In this document: positions 28,357-36,386 of the stretch, in pieces
How the letters are laid out: the number at the start of each line of letters is the position of its first letter
Numbering within the stretch: the first letter of the stretch is position 1
NCBI GenBank assembly: GCA_025055835.1
Contig: JANWWR010000214.1
Coordinates: 1-46,702, forward strand
From: Gemmatales bacterium
Lineage (GTDB): Bacteria; Planctomycetota; Planctomycetia; Gemmatales; HRBIN36
Direction: 5' to 3'
DNA: 46,702 bases
Notes under the pieces: generated by a model
Database searches by the model: none
The model's input: only the letters and a program-made list of their open reading frames with translations
What the model was told of the DNA's origin: nothing
Translations under genes and position numbers: made by a program

Positions 28357-29256
28357 TTACACCAGGCTGGCACGCCACTGCTGAAACTCCTTGAGCACGT
28401 CGGCTCGGGAAAGCCGCTCGCAGTAGATGGCCCTGGCTCGGAAGCCATACTCCTTGAGGATGTAATCTTCGCCGGGGCGATCCGGGTTGCCCAGCGGCAC
28501 GATGAACTGGAAGTCCCAGGCGGGATTGGTCGTGCCCTTTTCCCCGTTGACGCCGCCGCCGCTGGGACTGTGCGTGAAGCGGATGCCCTCGGTGCGGTCG
28601 AACATGACCACGAACATCATCTTGCCGAACAACCCGTAGAAAAACGGGTCTTCGAACCTCAGCGGGGAGAGGTTTTTGTACAGGGCATCGGGTGAGTTCG
28701 GAGCGAAGGTCAGTTCCAGGCGGTTGTTCCAGTGCGTGACGGTGCTGCCGACGTTGTGCTGTGGAGTGCAGAGCTGCTGCCACAGCCCGTTGCCACGGAA
28801 GTACATGCTCTTGTCCTCCGGGGCGTTGATGTAGCTGGCCCAGAACAGACCGAGGAAGTTGCGGCGGAAGACGTGCTGCGTTGGTCGGCACCGGAAGGTG
28901 AAGTCGAGGTAGTGCGGCGGCACGAGGCGGAAGCGGGTCCAGCTTTCCAGAAAGAACGTCGGCGTGGGCGGTTGGTAAAGCTCGGCTTCTACCTCGGAGA
29001 GCTTTTTGAACTGCATCGGGCTGTTGCGCGGTTCGTAGAAGACCTTGCCGCCCGAGGTGGCGTCACGCAACTCCTGATCGCCGTCCATGATGTGTTCGAG
29101 ATTCAACCCGGCGTAGGCAGGGACGAACAGCGGCGTGGGTTCGCTTTTATGGGTGAGCCGATGGACGCCGTTGTAGCCGGGGCGATGGGAGTCGTAGCCC
29201 TCGTTGTCGCCAATGACGGCCGTCAGATCGCCGACCTGGAACGTCTCGTGAGCCAT
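28357..29256 (-). CDS. Uncharacterised protein, first gene of the Rieske operon
   Basis: Predicted 299-residue protein, probably all-beta and aromatic-rich ([57 protein letters not shown]). The repeated NxW/WxF-like patches and GNGLWQQL resemble carbohydrate-handling beta proteins, but I do not recognise a family and name no function. No signal peptide is seen. The ATG at 29256 ([11 protein letters not shown]) has GGAG 7 nt upstream; a longer start at 29271 lacks one. It is followed after 14 nt by the amidohydrolase gene. Confidence 0.78.
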   Translation of the reverse strand: MAHETFQVGDLTAVIGDNEGYDSHRPGYNGVHRLTHKSEPTPLFVPAYAGLNLEHIMDGDQELRDATSGGKVFYEPRNSPMQFKKLSEVEAELYQPPTPTFFLESWTRFRLVPPHYLDFTFRCRPTQHVFRRNFLGLFWASYINAPEDKSMYFRGNGLWQQLCTPQHNVGSTVTHWNNRLELTFAPNSPDALYKNLSPLRFEDPFFYGLFGKMMFVVMFDRTEGIRFTHSPSGGGVNGEKGTTNPAWDFQFIVPLGNPDRPGEDYILKEYGFRARAIYCERLSRADVLKEFQQWRASLV

Positions 29257-29281
29257 GCGTCGCTCCGGCACTCGGGTGCCC

Positions 29282-29309
29282 TTGACGGGCTGACCCGCCC
29301 TTCTAAGAT
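29282..29309 (+). promoter_or_regulatory. Candidate sigma-70 promoter for rplM-rpsI
   Basis: TTGACG (29282-29287), 16 nt, TAAGAT (29304-29309). It sits about 45 bp before rplM, in the only gap serving the operon, and overlaps a GACGGGC/GCCC inverted repeat. Confidence 0.5.
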
Positions 29310-29354
29310 AGGCGTTTACCCCAGATTGTAGGGCGTTTCTGGCGGGAAGCGAAG

Positions 29355-29822
29355 ATGTCCAGCTACATGGCCAAGCCGGGCGAACTCGAGAAGAAGTGGC
29401 ACCTTGTGGACGCCACCGGGATGGTGGTCGGCCGACTGGCCGCCGAGATCGCTCGCATTCTCATCGGCAAGCATCGTCCCGAATACACCCCGCACGTGGA
29501 CACCGGCGACTTCGTCGTCGTGGTCAATGCCGAGAAGGTCGTCCTGACCGGCAAGAAGATGGACACCAAGATTTACCAATGGTTCACCGGCTACCCCGGC
29601 GGCCGGAAGATCCGAGGCGTGCGGGAGATGTTGGCCAAGCATCCCGAACGGGTGCTGCGGGAAGCGGTGCGGCGGATGATGCCGAAGAACAAGCTGGCCC
29701 GCCATCAGTTGGCCAAGCTCAAGGTCTACGCCGGGCCGAATCATCCGCATCAGGCCCAGCAGGTCAAACCGCTCGATCTGACCGGCGTGGGCAAGGTCAA
29801 GAAGATCATTCCGGGAGCGTAA
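29355..29822 (+). CDS. rplM: 50S ribosomal protein L13
   Basis: Ribosomal protein L13 (155 aa; usual length about 142). The core is intact: WHLVDATGMVVGRLAAEIARILIGKHRPEYTPHVDTGDFVVVVNAEKVVLTGKK, then YQWFTGYPGGRKIRGVREML, HPERVLREAVRRMMPKNKLARHQLAKLKVYAGPNHPHQAQQV. A short N-terminal extension (MSSYMAKPGE) and a Lys-rich C-terminal tail account for the extra length. It is followed by rpsI after 57 nt, the standard rplM-rpsI order. Confidence 0.97.
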   Translation: MSSYMAKPGELEKKWHLVDATGMVVGRLAAEIARILIGKHRPEYTPHVDTGDFVVVVNAEKVVLTGKKMDTKIYQWFTGYPGGRKIRGVREMLAKHPERVLREAVRRMMPKNKLARHQLAKLKVYAGPNHPHQAQQVKPLDLTGVGKVKKIIPGA

Positions 29823-29879
29823 GAAGCATTCCTTGACCGGCAAGCTCCGGCCAAGGCGGCGATACGATCGAGGTGAAAG

Positions 29880-30335
29880 GTGGCGACGAAGACGGCGAAA
29901 AAATATTACCTCGGAACAGGTCGGCGCAAGACGGCCGTGGCTCGGGTCCGCCTCTGCGACGGCTCTGGCAAAATCACGATCAACGGCCGCAGTCTGGAAG
30001 ATTACTTCACGGAACTCCGCGACCGCAACGCCGTTCTCGCCCCGCTTCAGGTCGTCGAGATGGTCGGCAAGCTCGACGTGTTCGTCAACGTCCGCGGCGG
30101 CGGCTTCAGCGGCCAGGCCGGGGCCATCTGTCAGGGCGTCGCTCGGGCCTTGAAAAACTACTTCACGCCAGCCACGCCGCCGGCCCCCGCGGCCGAGGGC
30201 GAACCGGCCCCCATTCCGCCGATGGTCAAACTGCTCCGCGATTCCGGTCTGCTGACCCGAGACGCCCGCATGAAGGAACGCAAGAAGTACGGTCTCCACG
30301 GAGCACGCCGCGGCACTCAGTTCTCGAAGCGGTAA
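29880..30335 (+). CDS. rpsI: 30S ribosomal protein S9 with Pro/Ala-rich insert
   Basis: Ribosomal protein S9 (151 aa; usual length about 130). Core motifs are [51 protein letters not shown] and the C-terminal tail [27 protein letters not shown], which reaches the tRNA in the P site. An insert of about 20 residues ([20 protein letters not shown]) sits between the conserved helix and [14 protein letters not shown]. The GTG start at 29880 has GAGGTG immediately upstream. Its last 19 bp overlap the convergent phosphotransferase gene. Confidence 0.97.
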   Translation: MATKTAKKYYLGTGRRKTAVARVRLCDGSGKITINGRSLEDYFTELRDRNAVLAPLQVVEMVGKLDVFVNVRGGGFSGQAGAICQGVARALKNYFTPATPPAPAAEGEPAPIPPMVKLLRDSGLLTRDARMKERKKYGLHGARRGTQFSKR

Positions 30336-31627
30336 TTTTCCGTCGGAAACGACCGGCATGCCGCCCGCTGGGTCAGGCTGCGCATCCGCTTTGCCGCCTC
30401 GGTTGGATTCTCGAAGCGGCGCTCGCCAAGGACAAGCCAGCGTAGCCAGTTGGTCAGGGCGACGACAACACCGGTCCAGTCGAGGACCTCCGCTAGTTTT
30501 CGCTCGGGTTCGGACAAGGGGCGAATGCCGTCGTAGGCATCCAGGGCCTGCGACCAGGTCAAGGACGGATGGCGACGTGCGTTCTCGTCAGGGCGAGCGG
30601 GTTGTCGTTCAGGGCGAGCGATGTCTGCCGCCAGGCGAGCGGGTTCATTTTGCAGGCGAGCGGGCAGCGTAAGCTGCCTGGTGACGGGAGGACACGGAGG
30701 GCTGACGCCCTCCGCTCGCTGAAACCCGAAGCGTAAGCGAGGACACGGAGGGCTGACGCCCTCCGCTCGGCTCTGACTGCTGCTAACGCCCTCCGCTGGC
30801 CGGGCCGCCTCGAAGAGCATCGATCCGAGCAGGCGAGCCAGGTCCGTCGCCGGGTTGTCGAGCCGAACGCTGCCGTAATCCACGATGCCCGTCACCGTTT
30901 CGCCCTGGAACAGAATGTGATCGTGCCACACATCGCACAGGCACGGTTGCAAAGGCACCGCAATTTTGCTCCAGGCGGTCAACGCCTCCCAGGCGGGAAC
31001 AAACCATCGCCGGACAGCATCCAGAGCCTGCTCGGCCCACGGCCGCAAATCGGCATCGCTTTGGCCCAGGGCCGATTCCATCCGTTCCCTGGGCAGGGCC
31101 TGCCACGCTTCCAGCTTACCCATCCGCCGCAGGACTGCCGGGCAGATGCCGTAATCTGGCCGATGCGGCGTCCAGACCCGATGCAAACGCGCCAGGGCCT
31201 CGACGGCAGCGATCAGCTTGCTTGGCGTGGGGTCGGCATGGAAATCAGCCTGTCCCGGTTGCCAAGTCGTCATTTCCCACAATCTGCCGTTCAGGAAAAT
31301 GCAGGTCTGGCCGCCTCCGGGAACGCTCCGGAGACGCGGCACGAAGGGCAGGACCGCCGCTGCTTGCAGCATAAGATCGTGAATGACGATCAACTCGGCC
31401 CGGGTCGGCCCCTCGACGGGCCAGGCCCGCAGACACCACAGCCCCTCTGCCGACACCCGCCACAGCCGCGCGCCGCTGAAGCCCCCGGCGTTGCCCAGGG
31501 ATTCCACCGCTTCCGGCAAAACGTGAATCCCAAACGCCCGGCATACAGCGAGGACAACAGCCGCTTCCTCGGCGATCAGCTTTCGGTGCGGTGGCGAAAT
31601 CGGCGTGGCGGATGGGAACCGGTTCAC
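30317..31627 (-). CDS. APH-type phosphotransferase interrupted in frame by a repeat
   Basis: Aminoglycoside-phosphotransferase-fold kinase (436 aa). Recognisable parts: lysine/antibiotic-kinase N lobe ([13 protein letters not shown]), a divergent catalytic loop [12 protein letters not shown] (residues 230-240), and the metal-binding [24 protein letters not shown] (248-270). C-terminal helices resume at [19 protein letters not shown] (357-376). Between residues about 276 and 352 lies a segment translated from a dispersed DNA repeat ([16 protein letters not shown]..., then LPAR plus seven-residue steps) that is absent from the normal fold. The frame is kept throughout. The GTG start at 31627 overlaps the previous gene's TGA (GTGA), implying translational coupling. 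Substrate unknown; whether the insert-bearing protein is active is uncertain. Confidence 0.85.
   Translation of the reverse strand: MNRFPSATPISPPHRKLIAEEAAVVLAVCRAFGIHVLPEAVESLGNAGGFSGARLWRVSAEGLWCLRAWPVEGPTRAELIVIHDLMLQAAAVLPFVPRLRSVPGGGQTCIFLNGRLWEMTTWQPGQADFHADPTPSKLIAAVEALARLHRVWTPHRPDYGICPAVLRRMGKLEAWQALPRERMESALGQSDADLRPWAEQALDAVRRWFVPAWEALTAWSKIAVPLQPCLCDVWHDHILFQGETVTGIVDYGSVRLDNPATDLARLLGSMLFEAARPAEGVSSSQSRAEGVSPPCPRLRFGFQRAEGVSPPCPPVTRQLTLPARLQNEPARLAADIARPERQPARPDENARRHPSLTWSQALDAYDGIRPLSEPERKLAEVLDWTGVVVALTNWLRWLVLGERRFENPTEAAKRMRSLTQRAACRSFPTENYRFEN
30589..30800 (+). repeat. Composite GTMA-hairpin repeat inside the phosphotransferase gene
   Basis: Four CAGG(G)CGAGCGGG-type heads with 21-22 bp period (starting 30589, 30610, 30632, 30653), then a hairpin CGGGCAGC-GTAA-GCTGCCTG (30661-30680), a 14-nt spacer, an inverted hairpin CGGAGGGC-TGAC-GCCCTCCG (30695-30714), the module GAAACCCGAAGCGTAAGCGAGG (30721-30742), another hairpin (30746-30765) and a decayed copy near 30784-30798. 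On the minus strand the same 200 bp read as an open frame in the host gene. Confidence 0.88.
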
Positions 31628-33042
31628 AGTTGGTAGGTGATACGGCCGTGCTTTTGAGATCGGGAGATGCGGTCGCTGGCATACAGCCCGGCCAGGACGA
31701 ACTCGACGCAGCTGGCCCGCACCGCGTCATTGCTCGAAGGATTGACCTCGAAAGCCTTCTCCCAAGCTTTCGGCACACGTTTCAGACGCTCGGCGTAATG
31801 GGAGCTGGGCAGCGTGTCGCCGACCTCGATTTTGACGCCCTTGCTGAACACGTCGGCGATTTCGTCCAGACCGTGCTTGTCCACGTACTCTTCGAACACG
31901 ATCTTGATCGCTTCGGCAACGATGGCTTCGAGGACCTGGCGTTCTGACATCTGATGGCTGCCCATCAGATCGAGTTCCAGCTTGCCCAGGGAGGAGGAGT
32001 AGATGTGGGCCAGGTCGCTGATGCGGGGCACGGCCGGTTTTTCACCAAGCCGGATGCCGCGATGTCGGGCGCTGGCCACCATCGTCCGGTAATTGGCGAT
32101 GCTGAAGCGGGCACTGACGCCAGACTGCTGGTCCACGTACTTGGACTTGCGGGCGCAGATGCTGATCTGCTCGACGATTTCCTTCATGAAGGGCGGCACC
32201 AGCACCGGGTATTCGCCGCCCAGGTCGATGCCCGCTTCCTGCTCCATGATCTCGATGCCGATGGAGCGGTCGAGCGGATAGTGCGTCTGGATCAGCGAGC
32301 CGATGCGGTCCTTCAATTGCGGAATGACCTTGCCGCTGCGGTTGTAGGTGGACGGGTTGGCCGAGAACAGGATCAAAACGTCAATGTCGAACTGGATCGG
32401 ATAGCCGCGAATCTGCACGTCGCGTTCTTCGAGGATATTGAACAGGCCGACCTGGACGAGTTCATCGAGTTCCGGCACTTCGTTCATGGCGAAGATGCCG
32501 CGGTGCATCCGAGGGATGAGGCCGAAGTGCAGCGCCTCCTCAGCCGACATGCTGGTGCCCAGGGCGAGCTTGGCCGGGTCGATTTCGCCGATGATGTCGG
32601 CGAACTTGGTGCCGGGAGCGAGGCGTTCGGCGTAGCGTTGTTCCCGCGGCCACCAGGCGATGGGTATCTGGTCCTCCGGCATCTCGGCCACGAGCCGCTT
32701 GCCGGCCCGGGTGATCGGATGATAGGGGTCCTCGTGGACGGGGCAGCCGGGGAGGTCGAGATAAGGCGTGGCTTCATCGAGAAAGCGGACCAGGGATCGC
32801 ATCAGCCGGCTCTTGGCCTGCCCCTTCTCGCCAAGGAAGAGCATGTCATGCCCGGCGAGGATGGCCAGGTTGATCTCCGGAATGACCGTGTTCTCGTAGC
32901 CGATGATGCCGGGAAAGAGTTCTTCGCCATCCCGGAGCATGCGAACGAAATTGTCCCGAATCTCCTGCTTGACGGAGCGGGATTGCCAGCCGCTGGCCCG
33001 CAGTTCTCGGAGTGTTCTTGGACGGCCTCGCAGATCGCTCAC
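31624..33042 (-). CDS. AAA+ ATPase related to magnesium chelatase subunit I
   Basis: AAA+ ATPase (472 aa) of the ChlI/MoxR-like group, probably a remodeller. Walker A is GEKGQAKS (residues 71-78), Walker B is [11 protein letters not shown], sensor-like [30 protein letters not shown] follows, and the ATPase core contains the [31 protein letters not shown] lid segment. Relatives usually work with a VWA-domain partner, which is not adjacent here. The GTG start at 33042 has GAGGGG upstream; the frame is open to 33630, but that extension overlaps the toxin-antitoxin genes. Its stop is coupled by GTGA to the phosphotransferase gene. Confidence 0.88.
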   Translation of the reverse strand: MSDLRGRPRTLRELRASGWQSRSVKQEIRDNFVRMLRDGEELFPGIIGYENTVIPEINLAILAGHDMLFLGEKGQAKSRLMRSLVRFLDEATPYLDLPGCPVHEDPYHPITRAGKRLVAEMPEDQIPIAWWPREQRYAERLAPGTKFADIIGEIDPAKLALGTSMSAEEALHFGLIPRMHRGIFAMNEVPELDELVQVGLFNILEERDVQIRGYPIQFDIDVLILFSANPSTYNRSGKVIPQLKDRIGSLIQTHYPLDRSIGIEIMEQEAGIDLGGEYPVLVPPFMKEIVEQISICARKSKYVDQQSGVSARFSIANYRTMVASARHRGIRLGEKPAVPRISDLAHIYSSSLGKLELDLMGSHQMSERQVLEAIVAEAIKIVFEEYVDKHGLDEIADVFSKGVKIEVGDTLPSSHYAERLKRVPKAWEKAFEVNPSSNDAVRASCVEFVLAGLYASDRISRSQKHGRITYQL

Positions 33043-33231
33043 GCTAGACCCCTCTGACCCGGATGGATGGACGCGGAGCCTCCGCGCGCCCTGGACGGGC
33101 AAAAGCATTCTAGACCAAAGGGGGGTGAAGATTCCAGAAGCACCGCCCCGGGGTTTCACCAGGGTCCCGGTACCCGTGGCTCCGAGATGCCGTATGATGG
33201 AAGCGGATTGCCTGACCGCAGGAGAACCAGC

Positions 33232-33549
33232 ATGAGCACGGCCGAAGTCGTGGTTCAAGGAACGCTGAAGCCGGACGGCACCCTGGAACTGGATGCCAAA
33301 CCCGACCTGCCGCCCGGCCGCGTGACGGTGATATTGCAGCAGCATGTCCCGACGGGCGGGAGCCAGGAGAACTGGTGGCAGTGTCTGCAACGGATGCGTG
33401 TCGAGCGGGAAACCTCGGGCTATCCCTTCTTCAGGGAGGAAGAGGCCAAGGTGTATCTCGAGGAACTTCGCGAACCGGATGTTATTGACGAACTGCTTGC
33501 TCACGAGAATGACCAAGGCCAAGAACGGAATCCGGACAAACCATGCTGA
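33232..33549 (+). CDS. Putative antitoxin of a PIN-type toxin-antitoxin pair
   Basis: Predicted 105-residue protein starting [36 protein letters not shown]: a short beta-rich N-terminal part of the kind found in small planctomycete antitoxin-like and SpoVT/AbrB-adjacent proteins, then an acidic C-terminal part ([27 protein letters not shown]) suited to wrap a toxin. It is not a canonical VapB. The ATG at 33232 has AGGAGA 8 nt upstream. It overlaps the PIN gene by 7 bp, so the two are translationally coupled, which is the main reason for the antitoxin call. Confidence 0.68.
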   Translation: MSTAEVVVQGTLKPDGTLELDAKPDLPPGRVTVILQQHVPTGGSQENWWQCLQRMRVERETSGYPFFREEEAKVYLEELREPDVIDELLAHENDQGQERNPDKPC

Positions 33550-33944
33550 TCTACTGCGACAGCATGATCCTGATCTACCTTTTGGACGCCGTGGGACCTC
33601 TGCACTTACGGGCAGCGGCACGCCTGGCAACTATGCACCGTGACGGAGACACGCCAGCAGTCAGCGACCTGACCCGCCTGGAGTGTCGCGTCAGACCTCT
33701 CCGAGTGGGTGCCGTCCAGACCCTCGCCAGCATGGACGGTTTCTTTGCCCGAGGAGACGTGCTTCGTATCCCGATCACTTCGGCTGTTTTTGATCGGGCC
33801 ACCTTTATTCGAGCCAAATACAGGTTCCGCCTCGGAGATTCGCTACACCTGGCAGCCGCTGTCGAAGCAGGCTGTGACCGCTTCCTTACCAACGATTCTC
33901 GCCTGGCGGCTTTTGCGGACATTCCGGTGGAAACGCTGCCCTGA
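33543..33944 (+). CDS. PIN-domain ribonuclease (VapC-like toxin)
   Basis: PIN-domain protein (133 aa), probably a Mg-dependent RNase toxin. The acidic metal-site residues are all present: Asp6 in [12 protein letters not shown], Glu47 in LTRLECRV, Asp99 in [16 protein letters not shown] and Asp118 in FLTNDSRL. Length matches VapC. It overlaps the upstream acidic-tailed gene by 7 bp. Compared with typical VapC, the region 28-40 (HRDGDTPAV) is short but normal. The cleavage target cannot be told from the sequence. Confidence 0.85.
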   Translation: MLIYCDSMILIYLLDAVGPLHLRAAARLATMHRDGDTPAVSDLTRLECRVRPLRVGAVQTLASMDGFFARGDVLRIPITSAVFDRATFIRAKYRFRLGDSLHLAAAVEAGCDRFLTNDSRLAAFADIPVETLP

Positions 33945-33977
33945 CCCGGCAATTTGATGACCGATGACGAGGATTCC

Positions 33978-34682
33978 ATGCCGAACGCGGAGGCCCTCGG
34001 AAACATCGCTGTCCTGGCCGACCTGTATCGCCGACCCGATCAACCTCCGTCCTGGCTCGGCACCTCGCAGAACAGCGGCCGACTCTTCATCTGGCAGATC
34101 GGGCCAGAAGGTCACCCGATGCATCGCCGGTCCACCATCCTCGCGGTCTTGGGTCAGTTGACCCTGCTCGTCCAGGACTTTCAAGCTTCTTCCAGGTCGG
34201 ATGTCGAACTCCCTTTGAACAGCTCAGCAGAACTGGCCGGCTCGTCGCTGCGCTACTCCAGCCAGCTCGAAGACGGGACGACGGTCGGTGTCCATCTGTT
34301 GGGCGATTACCTGCTTCGGCGGGAGGGGCGGCATCGGCTCGTGCTCCGTCAACGGGCACAGTACGGTCGGTTTCTCGTCGCCGTCACCGCTGATCCGACA
34401 GCGTGGGTCCGGCCGGCTAGCGGGTGGTGCGTCGAAATGCGTTCCGCCGACGTGAACTGGAGTCTCCTGCACAGCAATCATTCCCGGAAGCTGCGTCCGG
34501 TCGGGCCGGTCCGCACCGATGGCCGGTTCGCCCTGGTGAAATGGCCCAACGTCCCATGCGTTCATCTGGCGGAGGGGGACGACCCCCTCACCGCTCTGGA
34601 AATTGCCGTGCTGGAGGCTTCCTCGATCCACCTCGACCTCCGGGAGAACCGCCCGCCGCCCGCTCCGGATTGGGTCATTTGA
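33978..34682 (+). CDS. Uncharacterised protein
   Basis: Predicted 234-residue protein, soluble, without a recognised domain. It appears mostly beta with Trp/Leu-rich strands (GRLFIWQIG, RFLVAVTADPTAWVRPASGWCVEM, FALVKWPNVPCVHL). The ATG at 33978 (MPNAEALG) is chosen because GACGAGG lies 6-7 nt upstream; ATG 33957 and TTG 33954 are alternatives that have no ribosome site. It begins 33 nt after the PIN gene and could be co-transcribed with it. Function unknown. Confidence 0.7.
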   Translation: MPNAEALGNIAVLADLYRRPDQPPSWLGTSQNSGRLFIWQIGPEGHPMHRRSTILAVLGQLTLLVQDFQASSRSDVELPLNSSAELAGSSLRYSSQLEDGTTVGVHLLGDYLLRREGRHRLVLRQRAQYGRFLVAVTADPTAWVRPASGWCVEMRSADVNWSLLHSNHSRKLRPVGPVRTDGRFALVKWPNVPCVHLAEGDDPLTALEIAVLEASSIHLDLRENRPPPAPDWVI

Positions 34683-34789
34683 CGCACCGACTTGAAACGT
34701 GAGCTATACTTGCGTGGGCTGATTTGCGCCTTGGCGGGGATGGTCCGGCCAAGGTTCCCGGTTTTCATCCGGCAGTGTGTGACTCAGTC

Positions 34790-35386
34790 ATGGTGCTATC
34801 CCGGGAGCGATCCAGGGCTGTGAATCCTTCCCAACTGCAACAGGCAGCCGAGGCGGTGCTGCGACGGGCGGCCGAACTGGGTTCCCTGCTGCCCCAGCAG
34901 ATTCGCAGCGAGGTTGCCCACGCTGGGGCCGATCCCAAGTTATGGAAACAAGTCGTCGCCCTGGCTGGTTCCCATCTGGTCCATCGCAAGGGCCGATACT
35001 ATTACGTCTCGCCGACCAGTCCCCAACGCCTCACCGCCGAGCAGCGTTCCCAGGCCATTCACCAGGCCGTGCATGAACTCGTCGCTCAGTACCGCAAGGC
35101 TGCCGAGCTTCAGGAACGCCGGGAAGCCGACCGCTTCACCTTCATCCAGCCCGTCGTGGTTGAAAGCGACGACGGACAGACCTACCGCATGCTGACCAAG
35201 GACATCTCGGCTTCGGGCCTGCGGCTGCTAGGCACTCGAGGCTTGCTCGGCCAACGGCTGCGGGTGCGGATTCCGACCCCTCCCGACAAGGAAACCGTCT
35301 TCCTCGTCCGCATCCTGTGGACGTGCATGGTCGGCGACGACCTTTACGAAAACGGCGGCAGTCTCGTGGAACTGCTATCGACCTGA
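34790..35386 (+). CDS. PilZ domain protein
   Basis: PilZ-domain protein (198 aa), a probable cyclic-di-GMP receptor. The C-terminal PilZ domain begins QERREADRFTFIQPV, where RREADR is the R-x3-R half of the c-di-GMP motif, followed by KDISASGLRLL for the D/N-x-S-x-x-G half and the barrel strands LRVRIPTPPDKETVFLVRILW. The N-terminal part (residues 11-85) is helical, with a winged-helix-like segment ending LVHRKGRYYYVSP. The start is uncertain: ATG 34790 is used here, GTG 34820 (MNPSQLQQAAEAV) is equally possible. The partner it controls is unknown. Confidence 0.85.
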   Translation: MVLSRERSRAVNPSQLQQAAEAVLRRAAELGSLLPQQIRSEVAHAGADPKLWKQVVALAGSHLVHRKGRYYYVSPTSPQRLTAEQRSQAIHQAVHELVAQYRKAAELQERREADRFTFIQPVVVESDDGQTYRMLTKDISASGLRLLGTRGLLGQRLRVRIPTPPDKETVFLVRILWTCMVGDDLYENGGSLVELLST

Positions 35387-35428
35387 TCCCGCCCAGGTTC
35401 CTTCCCGCTCAGGACCGTGTTGAATGGC

Positions 35429-36046
35429 TCAGCGCGACGGCCGTTGACGCTGTTCATCAATCTGCTGAATGACGGCCCAGATGGCGGCGAGTTCGTCGGT
35501 GCCATAGGCTTCGTAGAACCGGCTGACGTCGGAGCGACTCGGATCGGGGACGGTGCAACGAAGCCGCCATTGGCCGCCCACCGGCTCGGACTGATGCCAA
35601 TTCACGCCCCGTGCCCGGAGCTGCTCCAAGGCCTGTTCCCGGGCGGTCTTCAGATCGGTGCCGCCGGTCTGCTGAATGGGCGGTTGTCTGCCGCTGCGGG
35701 CCGGGGTTTCGATGGCCAGCGGGTTGCCGCCTTTCAGCGATGGCACCGCCGCCAGACGGGCGGGACTAGGTGGCAGAACGGGCGGCGGCGAGGGAATGTC
35801 GCTGCTGTCCGTTGAAGCCGTCGTGTCGGGCTGGCGGGGTCGGGAAGCATCGGTCCAGGCGGGAATGCGGTCGTTGACCGGACCAGGTTGCGTGGAGGCA
35901 GCCAAGGAACGGGGCCGACCCCGCAGCGGATCATCTTCGGGCAGTTTACCCCACTCGGGCAGATAGTCCCGCAGCGACCCGCAACCGAGGCACATAAGCG
36001 CTGTAAAAAGCAGCGTGATGGCAAAGCGAGCGGGTGATCTTTTCAC
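35429..36046 (-). CDS. Lipoprotein whose start lies in a dispersed repeat
   Basis: Predicted 205-residue lipoprotein. From the GTG at 36046 the N terminus is MKRSPARFAITLLFTALMCLGC: two basic residues, a hydrophobic core and a lipobox-like Cys at 22. The mature part is Pro/Ser-rich (TDSSDIPSPPPVLPPSPARLA) then a small folded domain (LEQLRARGVNWHQSEPVGGQWRLRCTVPDPSRSDVSRFYEAYGTDELAAIWAVIQQI). The GTG has no clear ribosome site. The frame stays open up to 36313 through a repeat block, and the residues SPAR come from that block's repeated head. The shorter protein is preferred because only it has the signal peptide at its N terminus. No function is proposed. Confidence 0.7.
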   Translation of the reverse strand: MKRSPARFAITLLFTALMCLGCGSLRDYLPEWGKLPEDDPLRGRPRSLAASTQPGPVNDRIPAWTDASRPRQPDTTASTDSSDIPSPPPVLPPSPARLAAVPSLKGGNPLAIETPARSGRQPPIQQTGGTDLKTAREQALEQLRARGVNWHQSEPVGGQWRLRCTVPDPSRSDVSRFYEAYGTDELAAIWAVIQQIDEQRQRPSR

Positions 36047-36280
36047 GAGCCGAGAAGTCAGCGTGTCCCCGCAGCGAGCGGGCAGCGTGTTTTCAGGGCG
36101 AGCGGGCAGCGTAAGCTGCCCGGTGACCCGAAAGCACGGAGGGCTGACGCCCTCCGCTCGGCTTGCATCTCTCTCGACGCCCTCCGCTCGGCGGTCCTCC
36201 CGGCAGACGTTCTCTACTACCTGAAACCCGAAGCGTAAGCGAGGCATTCCAGGGCCAACGCCCTCCGCTGGGCGTGGGGA
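36026..36280 (+). repeat. Composite GTMA-hairpin repeat upstream of the lipoprotein gene
   Basis: Heads AGCGAGCGGG at 36026, GCAGCGAGCGGGCAGCGTG from 36072 and CAGGGCGAGCGGG at 36094, then hairpin CGGGCAGC-GTAA-GCTGCCCG (36103-36122), a 14-nt spacer, inverted hairpin CGGAGGGC-TGAC-GCCCTCCG (36137-36156), decayed copies near 36178-36191 and 36257-36272, and the module GAAACCCGAAGCGTAAGCGAGG (36223-36244). Same order and 14-nt spacer as the intragenic copy at 30.6 kb. Confidence 0.88.
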
Positions 36281-36305
36281 TTGCGTCTTCTCTCGAACCC
36301 GCTTC

Positions 36306-36333
36306 TTGACCATTTTGCCGGGCCAATTAGATT
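36306..36333 (+). promoter_or_regulatory. Candidate sigma-70 promoter for the dehydrogenase gene
   Basis: TTGACC (36306-36311), 16 nt, TAGATT (36328-36333, 4 of 6). About 55 nt before the dehydrogenase start. The upper part of the gap is the repeat block. Confidence 0.4.
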
Positions 36334-36386
36334 GAACCTTCCCAACATCCGACCCAGCCCTATAGACAATCCCTGCGGAGCCGACA

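Noticed and set aside
30589..30742. Possible CRISPR or integron attC site
   Set aside because: Period is 21-22 bp for the heads and 51 bp for hairpins, without spacer-like sequence; no integrase, no attC R/L box signature.
34679..34710. Promoter TTGACG ... TATACT before the PilZ gene
   Set aside because: The hexamers are 20 nt apart and the closer TTGAAA is only 7 nt away; neither spacing fits sigma-70.
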